A stretch of 64,000 nucleotides of DNA from Vibrio sp. 10N. GTDB taxonomy: Bacteria > Pseudomonadota > Gammaproteobacteria > Enterobacterales > Vibrionaceae. The stretch covers positions 124,001-188,000 of the forward strand of contig NZ_BTPM01000002.1 of NCBI RefSeq assembly GCF_036245475.1, read 5' to 3'. The notes beneath the pieces are model-generated. The model worked only from the letters and a program-made list of their open reading frames with translations. It ran no database searches and had not been told where the DNA came from. The first letter of the stretch is position 1, and every line of letters begins with the position of its first letter. Positions 51,566-62,275 of the stretch are shown here, one piece after another. The position numbers were made by a program, and so were the translations under genes.

Positions 51566-51691
51566 CCAAATAGTGACCACTTATGAAGTCCCTTCTGCCT
51601 AGAATGTGTTTATTATGCAACTTTCTCCCTCTAAAAAAGCCACCTAACCAACACTGAGACCGATAAGTGCAAATGCTGCCAGCATTTGTCT
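51533..51691 (-). ncRNA. Putative sigma-54-dependent small RNA (about 159 nt)
   Basis: No protein gene fits this stretch, but minus-strand signals define a transcript. A sigma-54 promoter has its GG-N10-GC at 51716-51703, which places the first base at 51691. The 5' hairpin is CAAATGCTG-G-CAGCATTTG (51688-51670). An internal segment (51652-51639) is complementary to the Qrr core. The 3' end is the stem CCTCCCCTA/TAGGGGAGG (51565-51540) with eight T's. I do not recognise it as a named family. Known Qrr RNAs also use sigma-54, but this RNA has no Qrr core. Confidence 0.65.
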
Positions 51692-51702
51692 CTACTACTA
51701 AA

Positions 51703-51717
51703 GCAGTAGTCGTGCCA
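51703..51717 (-). promoter_or_regulatory. Sigma-54 promoter upstream of the putative small RNA
   Basis: On the minus strand it reads TGGCACGACTACTGC. The GG and GC dinucleotides are separated by ten bases, and TGGCACG is the full -24 consensus. Confidence 0.75.
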
Positions 51718-51804
51718 AGTATGAAATAATGCATAAGATGTTGATTTTATGATATTTGTAAGAAATTGAACTTCGGTGGTAACGTTAGCGAAGGAAGCTA
51801 GCTG

Positions 51805-51816
51805 GTGCACTTGCAC
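51805..51816. promoter_or_regulatory. Candidate enhancer dyad for the sigma-54 promoter
   Basis: On the minus strand, GTGCA-AG-TGCAC is an exact inverted repeat of the same TGCA-N2-TGCA design as LuxO boxes. It lies about 90 bp upstream of the -24 element, the usual distance for a bacterial enhancer-binding protein. Confidence 0.45.
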
Positions 51817-51826
51817 TAAAATAGGG

Positions 51827-51851
51827 AAGGCTGAGCGCTATACTCAGCCTT
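51827..51851 (-). terminator. Hairpin after the first porin gene
   Basis: AAGGCTGAG (51827-51835) is complementary to CTCAGCCTT (51843-51851). It lies 71 bp past the porin stop, with a weak T-rich tail on the minus strand. Confidence 0.6.
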
Positions 51852-51921
51852 AAAATACGCATCTATGGAAATACGATTCTGATTAAATCGTTGGTAGAGG
51901 TTTAGATGCTACGAGACGCGA

Positions 51922-52923
51922 CTAGAAGTCGTAGCGTAGACCTAGACGCATGGAATCTTCTGCATCATAAGCCAATGCGTTATCACCTTTTTTAAGATTG
52001 TTCAGCTTGAACGCTAGGTAAGAACGTAAGTTGCTGTTGAACTTGTATTGACCTGTAAGTTCGTAGAAATCGGTTTTCTTCTTTTCAGCAGAAGCCGCTT
52101 GTTCTTGTTCCGTATTCTGGTAGGCACCCATTACTGAGAAGCCACCACCGATTTTGTAGTTCGCAGAGACTTCCGTACCTTTGAATTCAGTGCCTTTAGA
52201 TGTGTCTAGGTCACCTTGAGTGTAAGTACCACCAAGTTCAAGGCCAGCAATGGAGTACGTTAAGCCTGCGATTGTTTGCTTTTGATCGCCATTTGAATTT
52301 TTGCCTGCGCCATTTTGTGAGTAACCAAGACCTAGACCCAGACCGAACGGTAACTCATAGCGAGCGGCAATGCCGTAGCCATTCGAGTTACTCTCTTGTC
52401 CAGCAATGGCACTGGCTTCTACAGTTAGCGCATCTGCAAAGTGCCCAGAGTACTTCACCGTATTGTTGATTTGCTCGTTACCGGACGTGATGAACTCTTT
52501 TTGTGCACCAGTGTAGATTTGGCCGTTGTCAGACATTTGAGAAATGATAACACCAGCAGTATCTTGACGACCGAATGAAACCGCACCAAAATCAGTTTCT
52601 AAACCCGCGAACATGTAGCGTTGTTTAAGGTCTTCTTGTTTACCATCCGCTTTTTTAGCGGAGTGCTCAACCTCCCACTTACCAAAACCTGAGAGCTTGT
52701 CATTGATTTTGGTTTTACCTTCAATGTTAAGACGAGCGCGGCTTTGATTATCCATAGAACCAACCACTTTTTCGCCATTAGATTGGCCACCGAAGTCACC
52801 ACGAAATTCCATACGACCGCCAACTTCAAGGGAAGTGCCATCGTTATTGTATACTTCCGCTGCGCCAACTACGCTAGACATCAATGCTGAAACAACTGCA
52901 CTCGCCAATACTGCTTTATTCAT
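51922..52923 (-). CDS. OmpU-like porin 1
   Basis: This 333-aa trimeric outer-membrane porin has a signal peptide (MNKAVLASAVVSALMSSVVGAA). The mature start is EVYNNDGTSLEVGGRMEFRG and the C-terminal strand ends RLGLRYDF with the terminal Phe needed for assembly. The pattern (GTSLEVGGR..., then RYMFAGLETDFGAVSFGRQD) is that of Vibrio OmpU-type general porins. It is one of three tandem relatives on this strand. AAGGTGA precedes the ATG. Confidence 0.9.
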   Translation of the reverse strand: MNKAVLASAVVSALMSSVVGAAEVYNNDGTSLEVGGRMEFRGDFGGQSNGEKVVGSMDNQSRARLNIEGKTKINDKLSGFGKWEVEHSAKKADGKQEDLKQRYMFAGLETDFGAVSFGRQDTAGVIISQMSDNGQIYTGAQKEFITSGNEQINNTVKYSGHFADALTVEASAIAGQESNSNGYGIAARYELPFGLGLGLGYSQNGAGKNSNGDQKQTIAGLTYSIAGLELGGTYTQGDLDTSKGTEFKGTEVSANYKIGGGFSVMGAYQNTEQEQAASAEKKKTDFYELTGQYKFNSNLRSYLAFKLNNLKKGDNALAYDAEDSMRLGLRYDF

Positions 52924-53223
52924 TATTAAATCACCTTGGTTATCATAAATGAAGTTCGAACCTCAAATTCGAGATTAGAGTATGCGGGGTTTATTAAAGA
53001 TATATGTCAATTTAATGAAGATAAAATTAGGCATTTATCTTTGTTTTCAATGTGTTATCCACTATGGTGAATTGGTGTTATGGGTTATTTCGCAGGGTGT
53101 TGAGTGGTTTTGGGTGGTTGTGTGGCGTGAATTTTATGCTTCTGCTAAATACTTTATGGTTACAAATAAAAAGCCCGAGAGTGAGGTCTCGGGCAGGGGT
53201 GTAGATAGGGTAACTAATTAGCT
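52924..53223. other. Intergenic region between porins 1 and 2
   Basis: This 300-bp region holds the leader of porin 1 and the terminator of porin 2 at 53173-53194. I see nothing else. Confidence 0.5.
53168..53194 (-). terminator. Terminator of porin 2
   Basis: GCCCGAGA (53173-53180) is complementary to TCTCGGGC (53187-53194), and on the minus strand it is followed by TTTTTATTT. Confidence 0.9.
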
Positions 53224-54264
53224 TTAGAAGTTGTAGCGTAGGCCTAGACGTAGTGAATTGTCTGCGTCTTCAGCCAGAGTTGAGCTATCAGCTTTCAAAT
53301 TGTTGATTTTGTATGTTGCGTAAGCACGAATGCTCTTGTTGAAGTCGTATCGACCGGTTAGCTCGATAAAGTCATTGGTGTTGGTTTTGTCGCCGTTGTC
53401 TGCTTTTTCTTCTGACTTAGCGTAGGCTGCGATGACGCGGAATCCGTTACCAAATTTATAGTGACCAGCAAGCTCAGTACCTGTGAACTCTTTGGCGTCA
53501 GTACCAGTCGCTTTGTCGTTGATATCACCCTGAGTGTATGAACCCGCAATGTAGAACGAGCCAATCTCATAGCTCAGGCCGCCAATTAGCTGGCTTGAAC
53601 TGCCGTTATCTTGACCCAGTGTTTCACCAAGATCACCTGTTGAGTAGCCAAGACCGATACCTAGACCTATTGGCAGTTGGTAAATACCAGAAAGACCGTA
53701 AGCGTTGTTGCTTTTCTCGTCACTTGCCACGAAATCCGCTTCAACCACTAAAGCATCCATGAAGTCGCCAGTGTACTTGATGGTGTTGTTCACTTGCTCA
53801 TCACCTGCAGAGATGAAGTCTTTGTTCGTGTTTGTGTGCGTGCCGATATCGGTCATTTTAGAGACTTGAACGTTAGCGGTATCTTGCTTACCGAATGAGA
53901 ATGCACCGAATTGAGTGCCGATACCTGCGTACATGTAACGTTGTTTGAAGCTAGTGTTCGCAGAGTTGTTGCCGCCGTTGTCTTTAGCGCCATTTTGGAT
54001 TGTTTGCTCAGCTTCGTAGAAACCAAAGCCAGTCAGGTTGTCAGAGATTTGAGTCTCACCACCAACGTTTAGGCGGAAGCGAGATTTATTCTCCATTGTA
54101 CCGTCAAGTTCTTTGCCCGAATCTTTGCCTTGGAAGTCACCACGGAACTCTGCGCGGCCACCAACGTTTAGTGTAGTACGATCTTTGCTATACACTTCAG
54201 CCGCCAGAGTTGAACCTGATACCATTGCTGCAACCACTGCACTCGCTAGAACTGCCTTTTTCAT
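53224..54264 (-). CDS. OmpU-like porin 2
   Basis: This 346-aa porin is homologous to its two neighbours: signal peptide MKKAVLASAVVAAMVSGSTLAA, then EVYSKDRTTLNVGGRAEFRG. Strands include RFRLNVGGETQISDNLTGFG, and the C-terminus is SLRLGLRYNF. The start at 54264 puts the signal peptide at the family position; the open frame extends 10 codons further. Its end shares NNLKADSS-LxEDADNSLRLGLRY with porin 3, pointing to recent duplication or gene conversion. Confidence 0.9.
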   Translation of the reverse strand: MKKAVLASAVVAAMVSGSTLAAEVYSKDRTTLNVGGRAEFRGDFQGKDSGKELDGTMENKSRFRLNVGGETQISDNLTGFGFYEAEQTIQNGAKDNGGNNSANTSFKQRYMYAGIGTQFGAFSFGKQDTANVQVSKMTDIGTHTNTNKDFISAGDEQVNNTIKYTGDFMDALVVEADFVASDEKSNNAYGLSGIYQLPIGLGIGLGYSTGDLGETLGQDNGSSSQLIGGLSYEIGSFYIAGSYTQGDINDKATGTDAKEFTGTELAGHYKFGNGFRVIAAYAKSEEKADNGDKTNTNDFIELTGRYDFNKSIRAYATYKINNLKADSSTLAEDADNSLRLGLRYNF

Positions 54265-54421
54265 TTTCTCATTACCTTTTTGTATGGATGACAAGACTTC
54301 ATGTCTTTGTTTGGTTGTGGTTAAGGTATGGTTTTCTCGTGACAGATAAATGTGAGTTATATTACGTTTTGATTTAAATGGGGTTTTCTAGTGAGTAGAG
54401 TGATGGTTGATTTGAGGGAAA

Positions 54422-54447
54422 AGAAAAGGGCGAGTGAACTCGCCCTT
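54422..54447 (-). terminator. Terminator of porin 3
   Basis: AAGGGCGAG (54426-54434) is complementary to CTCGCCCTT (54439-54447), and on the minus strand it is followed by TTTCTTTTC. Confidence 0.85.
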
Positions 54448-54469
54448 GTGTATTGGTTAACCGGGTAGG

Positions 54470-55489
54470 TTAGAAGTCGTAACGTAGACCTAGACGTAGT
54501 GAATTGTCTGCGTCCTCTGTAAGTGCTGAGCTATCCGCTTTCAAGTTATTTACCTTGTATGTTAGGTAAGTACGGAGTGAACTGTTGAAGTAATAGATAC
54601 CAGTTAGCTCAAAGTAATCACTCACATCAAACTTAGCTGCGCCGTTAGGGTCGATCTCACCTTTTTGATAACCAACTAGTGCTTGGAAATTATTTTCAAA
54701 TAGGTAGTGGGCGACAAACTCGTAACCAGTGAAGTCGTTGTCTGCAGTAGTTAACTTTTTAGAGCCTTCACCTTGGGTGTAAGTTGCAGCAACATAAAGG
54801 CCTTCCCATTTGTAGTTCAAACCACCGATAAACTGTTTGGAGTCCTGACTACCATCGTTTTCGTTAGCCGCGTAACCTAAACCTACGCCAAGACCAAAGG
54901 GGAAAGTATAAATACCAGACAACGCGTATCCGTCTTCATTAGATTCGCTTGAGGCTAGTAAACTAGCCTTTACTGATAAGGCATCCATGAAATAACCAGA
55001 GTAGTTGATGGCGTTGTTAATTTGCTCATCGCCTGCTTCAATATAGGTTTTTTGGATACCACTGTGCGTAGATACGTTGTCTGACATTTGTGAGATTTGT
55101 ACTGTCGCGGCATCTTGACGACCAAACGAAATAGCATTGTTGTTCGACTCTAGCCCAGCATACATGTAACGCTGCTCGAAAGTGATTCCCTTTGTACCTT
55201 TGTCGTTGCCGCCAGAGGAGTTTACTTTTTGCTCAGCCTCGTAAAAACCAAATCCAGACAGGTCATCAGTAATTTGGGTTTTGCCGCCTACGTTTAAACG
55301 AACTCGTGAATTGTTGTCCATAGTTCCTTTGAGCTCGGTACCATCTGCCCTACCCTGGAAATCACCACGGAATTCCGCACGACCACCGATGCTTAGAGAC
55401 GTACCATCTGAACTGTATACCTCTGCTGCAAGTGCTGAACCAGAGACGAGTGCTGTTGTAATCGCCGTAGCGATGGCTGCCATTTTCAT
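54470..55489 (-). CDS. OmpU-like porin 3
   Basis: This 339-aa porin has signal peptide MKMAAIATAITTALVSGSALAA and mature start EVYSSDGTSLSIGGRAEFRG. Strands follow the same order as porins 1 and 2, with C-terminal SLRLGLRYDF. AAAGGA lies eight bases before the ATG. Each of the three genes has its own terminator and leader, so they can be expressed separately, as expected for porins selected by osmolarity, bile or nutrient signals. Confidence 0.9.
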   Translation of the reverse strand: MKMAAIATAITTALVSGSALAAEVYSSDGTSLSIGGRAEFRGDFQGRADGTELKGTMDNNSRVRLNVGGKTQITDDLSGFGFYEAEQKVNSSGGNDKGTKGITFEQRYMYAGLESNNNAISFGRQDAATVQISQMSDNVSTHSGIQKTYIEAGDEQINNAINYSGYFMDALSVKASLLASSESNEDGYALSGIYTFPFGLGVGLGYAANENDGSQDSKQFIGGLNYKWEGLYVAATYTQGEGSKKLTTADNDFTGYEFVAHYLFENNFQALVGYQKGEIDPNGAAKFDVSDYFELTGIYYFNSSLRTYLTYKVNNLKADSSALTEDADNSLRLGLRYDF

Positions 55490-56147
55490 AATTTTATCCT
55501 TTAATTATTTTTAACCACTGCAATGTTTCCACTGCGAGATCGCTCCGATACCACTCTAAGAACGATCTACTTGAAGGATAGGACGCCTTTTAAATGTTTC
55601 CTCACCGATTGATGTAAAGTTCCCTCCAAACTGTAATTTTGTGATCTATTGCTCATATATCACCCATTTCATTGCGACTTTTGTAACTCATTTCTCCTGA
55701 TAAGCTTCGTGGTTACTTAATGAACCATGTTTTTGCTTGAGCATCAGGGCAAACGCAAGAGACGGTGATGTACGCAATGTTGCTATTGAGCGCTTGTTTT
55801 TTATCCATAATTTGGCGGCAAGCAGCACAAAAAACACACTAAAAGATCTAAATTGACTCAAAATTACTGAGTTTCTTTTGGTTTTTATAATGCTTTATGA
55901 TTTTTGTTGTTTTTTTTAATCGTTGAATTTAATGGATTTTTTGGAATAGAAAACAGTGTTTTTAATGTTTTACGTCTTTTTATGAAGGCTTTGGGAACTT
56001 TGAGGTTAGAGTGGCTCTCGTCATGTTAATCCAGCGTTACATCAAGGTGGGTTGCATGCATAGGTGTTATGTCTGTGTGCGTAACCACTTAATGAACGTG
56101 ATGTCATCCAACGAGATGATACAAAAACTTGAAATATGGAAATCCCA
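55490..56147. other. AT-rich divergent region between the two porin groups
   Basis: This 658-bp region separates the leftward and rightward porin genes. It is very A/T-rich around 55840-55960, with T-runs, consistent with H-NS-type control and long leaders. I could not place an OmpR or sigma-E box with confidence, and I see no gene in it. Confidence 0.4.
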
Positions 56148-57191
56148 ATGAACAAAAATATTATCGCACTAGCAGTGGCAGCTGCTGCATTCGGTACTAC
56201 TGCACAAGCAGTTGAGCTATACAACAACGATGGTTCTACTTTCTCTATCGGCGGTCACGCTACTGTTGGCGTTGCTGGCGGTGACGAGTCTCACTTCGCA
56301 GTTGACGAAAAATCTCCACGTATCAACATGGAAGCAACTCAAGACCTAGGCAACGGCTTCACGGCTGACGTTAAAGGTGAGTGGGCGCTTAACATGCTTA
56401 ACGGCGGCGACAACTCTTTCACTACTCGTCTTGGTTACATCGGTGTTTCTCACGCTGATTACGGTCGCCTTGCAGCTGGTACACAGTGGTCTCCATACTA
56501 CTCTGCAGCAGGCATCGCTGACCAACCAATCGCGTTCGCGAACGACTTCCTATACGACAACCACGGTGCTCTAGGTACTGGTCGTGCAGACGGTCTAGTT
56601 GCTTACACTAAAGGCTTTGAGTTTGGTGACGCTGGTGCGCTAAACGTTGGTCTAGGTTGGCAAGGTTCTGCTGATCTTGTTGACGAAAAAGACAACAAGT
56701 TCGGCATCACAGATGACCGTGGTCAAATCGCTCTAGGTTACGACATTGCTAACTTCAACGTAAACTACGCTTACACTGGCGGTGATGTTCGCATCCACTC
56801 GCAAACTGAGAAAGCGCAATCTCACGTTGTTTCTGCTAAGTACGGTCAATACGGTAACGGCCTATTCGTTGCTGGTGTTGTAGCAATGAACGAATACATG
56901 AACGGTGCTTCAATCTCTGGTGGCGCTCTGCCTCTAGAAGAGACTCGCGCTTACGAAGCTATCGTTGCTTACGGCCTAACTAACAGCCTAAACCTAAGCG
57001 TTAACTACGAAGCAGTTAACGACGAGAAGAAGAGCGACACAGTATACGCAACTTCTGCTATCCAAGCTGAGTACGACATTCACCCACGCGTACGTGCTTT
57101 CGTAGCATACCAGTTTGACCTACAAGGTTCTGGCGAATACAAAACAGACAAAGACAACCAATACGCAGCTGGCGTACGTTTCTTCCTATAA
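56148..57191 (+). CDS. Porin 4 (second porin subfamily)
   Basis: This 347-aa outer-membrane porin has signal peptide MNKNIIALAVAAAAFGTTAQA, then VELYNNDGSTFSIGGHATVG, and ends AAGVRFFL. It carries KSPRINMEATQDLGNGF and RLAAGTQWSPYYSAAG, which are shared with porin 5 but not with porins 1-3. Codon use is strongly biased (GCT, GGT, AAC, CTA), as in very highly expressed genes. GGAAATCCCA precedes the ATG at 56148. Confidence 0.88.
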   Translation: MNKNIIALAVAAAAFGTTAQAVELYNNDGSTFSIGGHATVGVAGGDESHFAVDEKSPRINMEATQDLGNGFTADVKGEWALNMLNGGDNSFTTRLGYIGVSHADYGRLAAGTQWSPYYSAAGIADQPIAFANDFLYDNHGALGTGRADGLVAYTKGFEFGDAGALNVGLGWQGSADLVDEKDNKFGITDDRGQIALGYDIANFNVNYAYTGGDVRIHSQTEKAQSHVVSAKYGQYGNGLFVAGVVAMNEYMNGASISGGALPLEETRAYEAIVAYGLTNSLNLSVNYEAVNDEKKSDTVYATSAIQAEYDIHPRVRAFVAYQFDLQGSGEYKTDKDNQYAAGVRFFL

Positions 57192-57639
57192 TAGAAACAG
57201 TTAGTCTTTTGATTGCAGAAACCCGCTCTAGTGAGCGGGTTTTTTTATGCTTGAAACCCACAAGTATAGGTGTGGCAAATGCCAGCCTGGCGTTGCATTT
57301 GTAGAAAAAATGCACAAAAGGTAAAAATATCTTACAAGATGTGATCTTTGCTCAGTTATTCTCAATTTAAACTCAGTTAACCTGTTGAAAATTATATGTT
57401 TTAATTTTAGTTGTTTGGTGTTTTTAACTCTTCATTTCATTTCACGTCACAACGGGGAACTTCCCGTTTAAAGTAGCTCCATATCGCAAATTCATGTTTT
57501 TCATGCACTTGTACTGAGTGATCTGTTATTTGCAGGCATTCATTGCAGCGCGTTTAACACCCTATTACTTGAGTTTTGCTTTTCGCTCTTATGGATAGAG
57601 AAAAGCGCTTAAGTAAGAAACTGTCATATGGAAGTTATT
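57192..57639. other. Intergenic region between porins 4 and 5
   Basis: This 448-bp region contains the terminator of porin 4 (57219-57246) and a long A/T-rich leader of porin 5 with a weak GCTTTTC/GAAAAGC stem near 57577. I see no other gene. Confidence 0.45.
57219..57247 (+). terminator. Terminator of porin 4
   Basis: AAACCCGCTC (57219-57228) is complementary to GAGCGGGTTT (57233-57242), followed by T's. Confidence 0.93.
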
Positions 57640-58698
57640 ATGAACAAAACTCTACTAGCTCTTGCTGTTACAGCAGCAGCAATCGGTACTCAAGCTAACG
57701 CTCTAGAAGTTTACAACAACGAAGGCACGGTAATGAACATCGGCGGTCACGTGACTGTTGGTCTTACTGGTGCACACAAAGGTCAAGACGCTCGCGTTGA
57801 AGAGAAGTCTCCTCGTCTAAACGTTGAAGTAATCCAAGACCTAGGTAACGGCTTCAAGGCTGATTTCAAAGCTGAATGGCAAATGAACATGCTTGAAGGT
57901 GCTGAGAACACGTTCAAGACTCGTCTAGGCTACATCGGTCTTGGTCACGAGACTTACGGTCGTCTAGCGGCTGGTACACAGTGGTCTCCATACTACATGG
58001 CAGCAGGTGTTGTTGATACGCCAATCGGTTGGTCAAACGACTTCCTATACGACAACCACGGTTTCTTCGGTACGGCACGTGCTGAGAAGATGGTTGCTTA
58101 CTCAAACACTATCGACTTTGACACTGCTGGTGCTCTAACTGTAGGTGCGGGTTGGCAGGGTGCTAACCAAACAACAGAGACTACCAAAAATGACCTTGGC
58201 ATCGCTCAAACTGACGTAGTTCTTGAGTCTCAAAACCGTGCTCAAATCGCAGCTGGTTATGCAATCAACGGTTTCAACGCTAACTACGCGTTTAACTCTG
58301 GTAACCTAACAGAGCGTGGCGTTGCACGTACTGCAGAATCTCACCTAGTTTCTGGTAAATACGGTAACTTTGGTTCTGGTCTATACGTAGCAGCAACTTA
58401 CGCAGCGAACGAGTACATGAACTCGTACGACAACCGTCTACTAAAAGACACTAAAGCGTTCGACTCTGTTCTAGCTTACGGTCTTGATTTCGGTCTAAAC
58501 CTAATCGTTAAGCACGAAGAGCTAAAAGACGATGAGCTAGGTCTACGTGTTAAGTCTGGTACTTCTGTACAAGCTGAATACACTATCTCACCACGCCTAC
58601 GTGCATACACTGGTTACAACTACGATAACCAAGGTGAAGGTAAATACCAGAAGCAGAAAGATCACCAATTCATCATTGGTACTCGTTTCTACCTATAA
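57640..58698 (+). CDS. Porin 5 (second porin subfamily)
   Basis: This 352-aa porin is closely related to porin 4: signal peptide MNKTLLALAVTAAAIGTQANA, then LEVYNNEGTVMNIGGHVTVG. Shared strands are KSPRLNVEVIQDLGNGFKAD and RLAAGTQWSPYYMAAGVVD, and the C-terminus is IGTRFYL. It has the same highly biased codon use. It differs mainly in the external loops, as expected for duplicated porins under phage or immune selection. Confidence 0.88.
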   Translation: MNKTLLALAVTAAAIGTQANALEVYNNEGTVMNIGGHVTVGLTGAHKGQDARVEEKSPRLNVEVIQDLGNGFKADFKAEWQMNMLEGAENTFKTRLGYIGLGHETYGRLAAGTQWSPYYMAAGVVDTPIGWSNDFLYDNHGFFGTARAEKMVAYSNTIDFDTAGALTVGAGWQGANQTTETTKNDLGIAQTDVVLESQNRAQIAAGYAINGFNANYAFNSGNLTERGVARTAESHLVSGKYGNFGSGLYVAATYAANEYMNSYDNRLLKDTKAFDSVLAYGLDFGLNLIVKHEELKDDELGLRVKSGTSVQAEYTISPRLRAYTGYNYDNQGEGKYQKQKDHQFIIGTRFYL

Positions 58699-58717
58699 TC
58701 ACTTAGTTTGATTAGAT

Positions 58718-58746
58718 AAAAGGCGCTGATATTTAGCGCCTTTTTT
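58718..58746. terminator. Bidirectional terminator of porin 5 and the Bat operon
   Basis: AAAAGGCGCT (58718-58727) is complementary to AGCGCCTTTT (58735-58744), followed by T's. It also lies just past the batD stop. Confidence 0.9.
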
Positions 58747-58751
58747 ATTGC

Positions 58752-60362
58752 CTAGAGTTTAGCTAATGACTCATCAAGTTTGGTCTCTACTTTCATCGAT
58801 TCTATTTGTTTAAGTAGTGAGCGATTGTCCCATTCCGTAGAATGTAGCCCTAAAGCACTTTCACTCATCGCAGTGAGTTCTTTTTTAACTACAGAAACTG
58901 ACTCTGGAGAAAAGCGTTCCTGTTTGCTCCACTGCTCAAATAGAGTGTGAGCGGCAATGGCATCGCCCGTTTTAACCGCCGCTATCAGCGCCATTTTCTG
59001 AGATGACACGGTTTCTCTGGCGGGAGCTTCACGTTTTGCGCTTTTGCGCTTTTCACGGACCCAAAGACCAACAAACGCCAGCCAAAGAGCCGCAAACAGG
59101 GCTGTTAACCAAGGCCACATTCCCGCATCATTGATCACGACGGGCTCACCAGTGCTAGATAACGTGGATGGCGGTATGGCTGCACTTTGTTCCCCGGGTT
59201 TGATCTCAATTTCAAGGCCATTAAGCGTTGTGGTAGCCGCTCGCTTGTCTAGGGTGTTCCACCATTGGATCTCTACCGAGGGCAGTGTGACGGTTTGTGG
59301 AGACTTGGCAATTAACACTTGTTTCAGTGTCATGGTAATCGACCCGTTGCCATTATCTGTGAAACTCGGCTTCTCTGGGTAGACCCTAAACGCATTCGGA
59401 TTGCGGATAGTAAGCTCCGGCATTTGCTCTGCAGAGACACCTTGGGCGGTGACAGAGAGGGTTCGTGTTAGCGCATCACCCGTTTGCAGCGACAATGAAT
59501 CGGAGTTGACGAGTTCGCCATTATCCAGCGTCCAGGTTTGTGAAGCGGTAAGAGAGGGGGTGGGTAACCAGATACCGTTATAGTTTTCCGGGATAGGCAA
59601 TACGGACAAGGCAACTTCTGGTGCTTTAGCATCGAGGCTGAGTATCTTTGTGCTTCCCGAGCGCTGGTTGCTGTACAACACGCCGCCGCGCAGAGTAGGG
59701 GCAACAATTGAGAAGTCGCCACTTCGTTTGGCGGTGACTCGATAACTCTGATCGACAATCAACACTTCGACGCCGTCGAGAACGGCTTGGTACTGTTTTG
59801 GTTCGCCGATTGGTGAGATATCAACGCCAGAGGCGATTGGGTCGCTTAAGGATGGGTTCTGCAGCATTCTAGGATCGACTTTGACGATAATGCGCGCATC
59901 CAGTGTGGTGCTCTCTTTTGGATACAGCTCCGCTTTACCTAACTGGGTACGAACTTCTATTAGTTCGTCTGCAGTTGGAGTTTGGTCGTCCATAGTGACC
60001 GTGAGCGTAATTGGCGCTGTCGTTACGCCATCAACATCAAAGCTTGGAATCGTGAGTCTGCCGAGACGTTGAGGTGCAATAGCAATCGTCCATACACTGC
60101 TATCGCGTCTCGTCCCATTGAGAATATTGACCGACGAACTAAAGCTTGGTCTTCCCATAAAAAAATCATCGCCCAGTGCATCGAAAGTCACTTTACTGCC
60201 ATCGAGCTTCTCATCGGCGACGACTTTAAGCTGGATGACCTCATCTTTGCTGACGTTGGTTTTGGTCACGCTTGCGGTGACATTCAATGCCATAGCGGTA
60301 AAGCTTGTGGTAATTGACAGCACTGCAATTGCAGCATTGATACATAGATGTTTCGGTTTCAT
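58752..60362 (-). CDS. batD: BatD (oxygen-tolerance) protein
   Basis: This 536-aa inner-membrane protein has a signal peptide (ITTSFTAMALNV), a large periplasmic region of repeated beta domains (TASVTKTNVSKDEVIQLKV at the start, then NPSLSDPIASGVDISPIGEP), one membrane helix (MWPWLTALFAALWLAFVGLWV) and a charged cytoplasmic tail. This matches BatD of the Bacteroides aerotolerance (Bat) operon, found with MoxR ATPases and VWA proteins. Its biochemical role is not established. It is the last gene of the operon, 5 bp after batB. Confidence 0.87.
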   Translation of the reverse strand: MKPKHLCINAAIAVLSITTSFTAMALNVTASVTKTNVSKDEVIQLKVVADEKLDGSKVTFDALGDDFFMGRPSFSSSVNILNGTRRDSSVWTIAIAPQRLGRLTIPSFDVDGVTTAPITLTVTMDDQTPTADELIEVRTQLGKAELYPKESTTLDARIIVKVDPRMLQNPSLSDPIASGVDISPIGEPKQYQAVLDGVEVLIVDQSYRVTAKRSGDFSIVAPTLRGGVLYSNQRSGSTKILSLDAKAPEVALSVLPIPENYNGIWLPTPSLTASQTWTLDNGELVNSDSLSLQTGDALTRTLSVTAQGVSAEQMPELTIRNPNAFRVYPEKPSFTDNGNGSITMTLKQVLIAKSPQTVTLPSVEIQWWNTLDKRAATTTLNGLEIEIKPGEQSAAIPPSTLSSTGEPVVINDAGMWPWLTALFAALWLAFVGLWVREKRKSAKREAPARETVSSQKMALIAAVKTGDAIAAHTLFEQWSKQERFSPESVSVVKKELTAMSESALGLHSTEWDNRSLLKQIESMKVETKLDESLAKL

Positions 60363-60367
60363 TGTTG

Positions 60368-62264
<1,897 letters not shown>

Positions 62265-62275
<11 letters not shown>

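Noticed and set aside
51639..51660. Plus-strand sequence CACCTAACCAAC as a possible second Qrr core
   Set aside because: Only partly like the Qrr core, and the promoter and terminator point to the opposite strand; the minus RNA is therefore a complement of Qrr, not a Qrr.
51546..51816. Two minus-strand open frames (61 and 62 codons) across the putative small RNA
   Set aside because: Neither has a ribosome-binding site, one begins upstream of the predicted transcript start, and the promoter, stem and terminator explain the region better as RNA.
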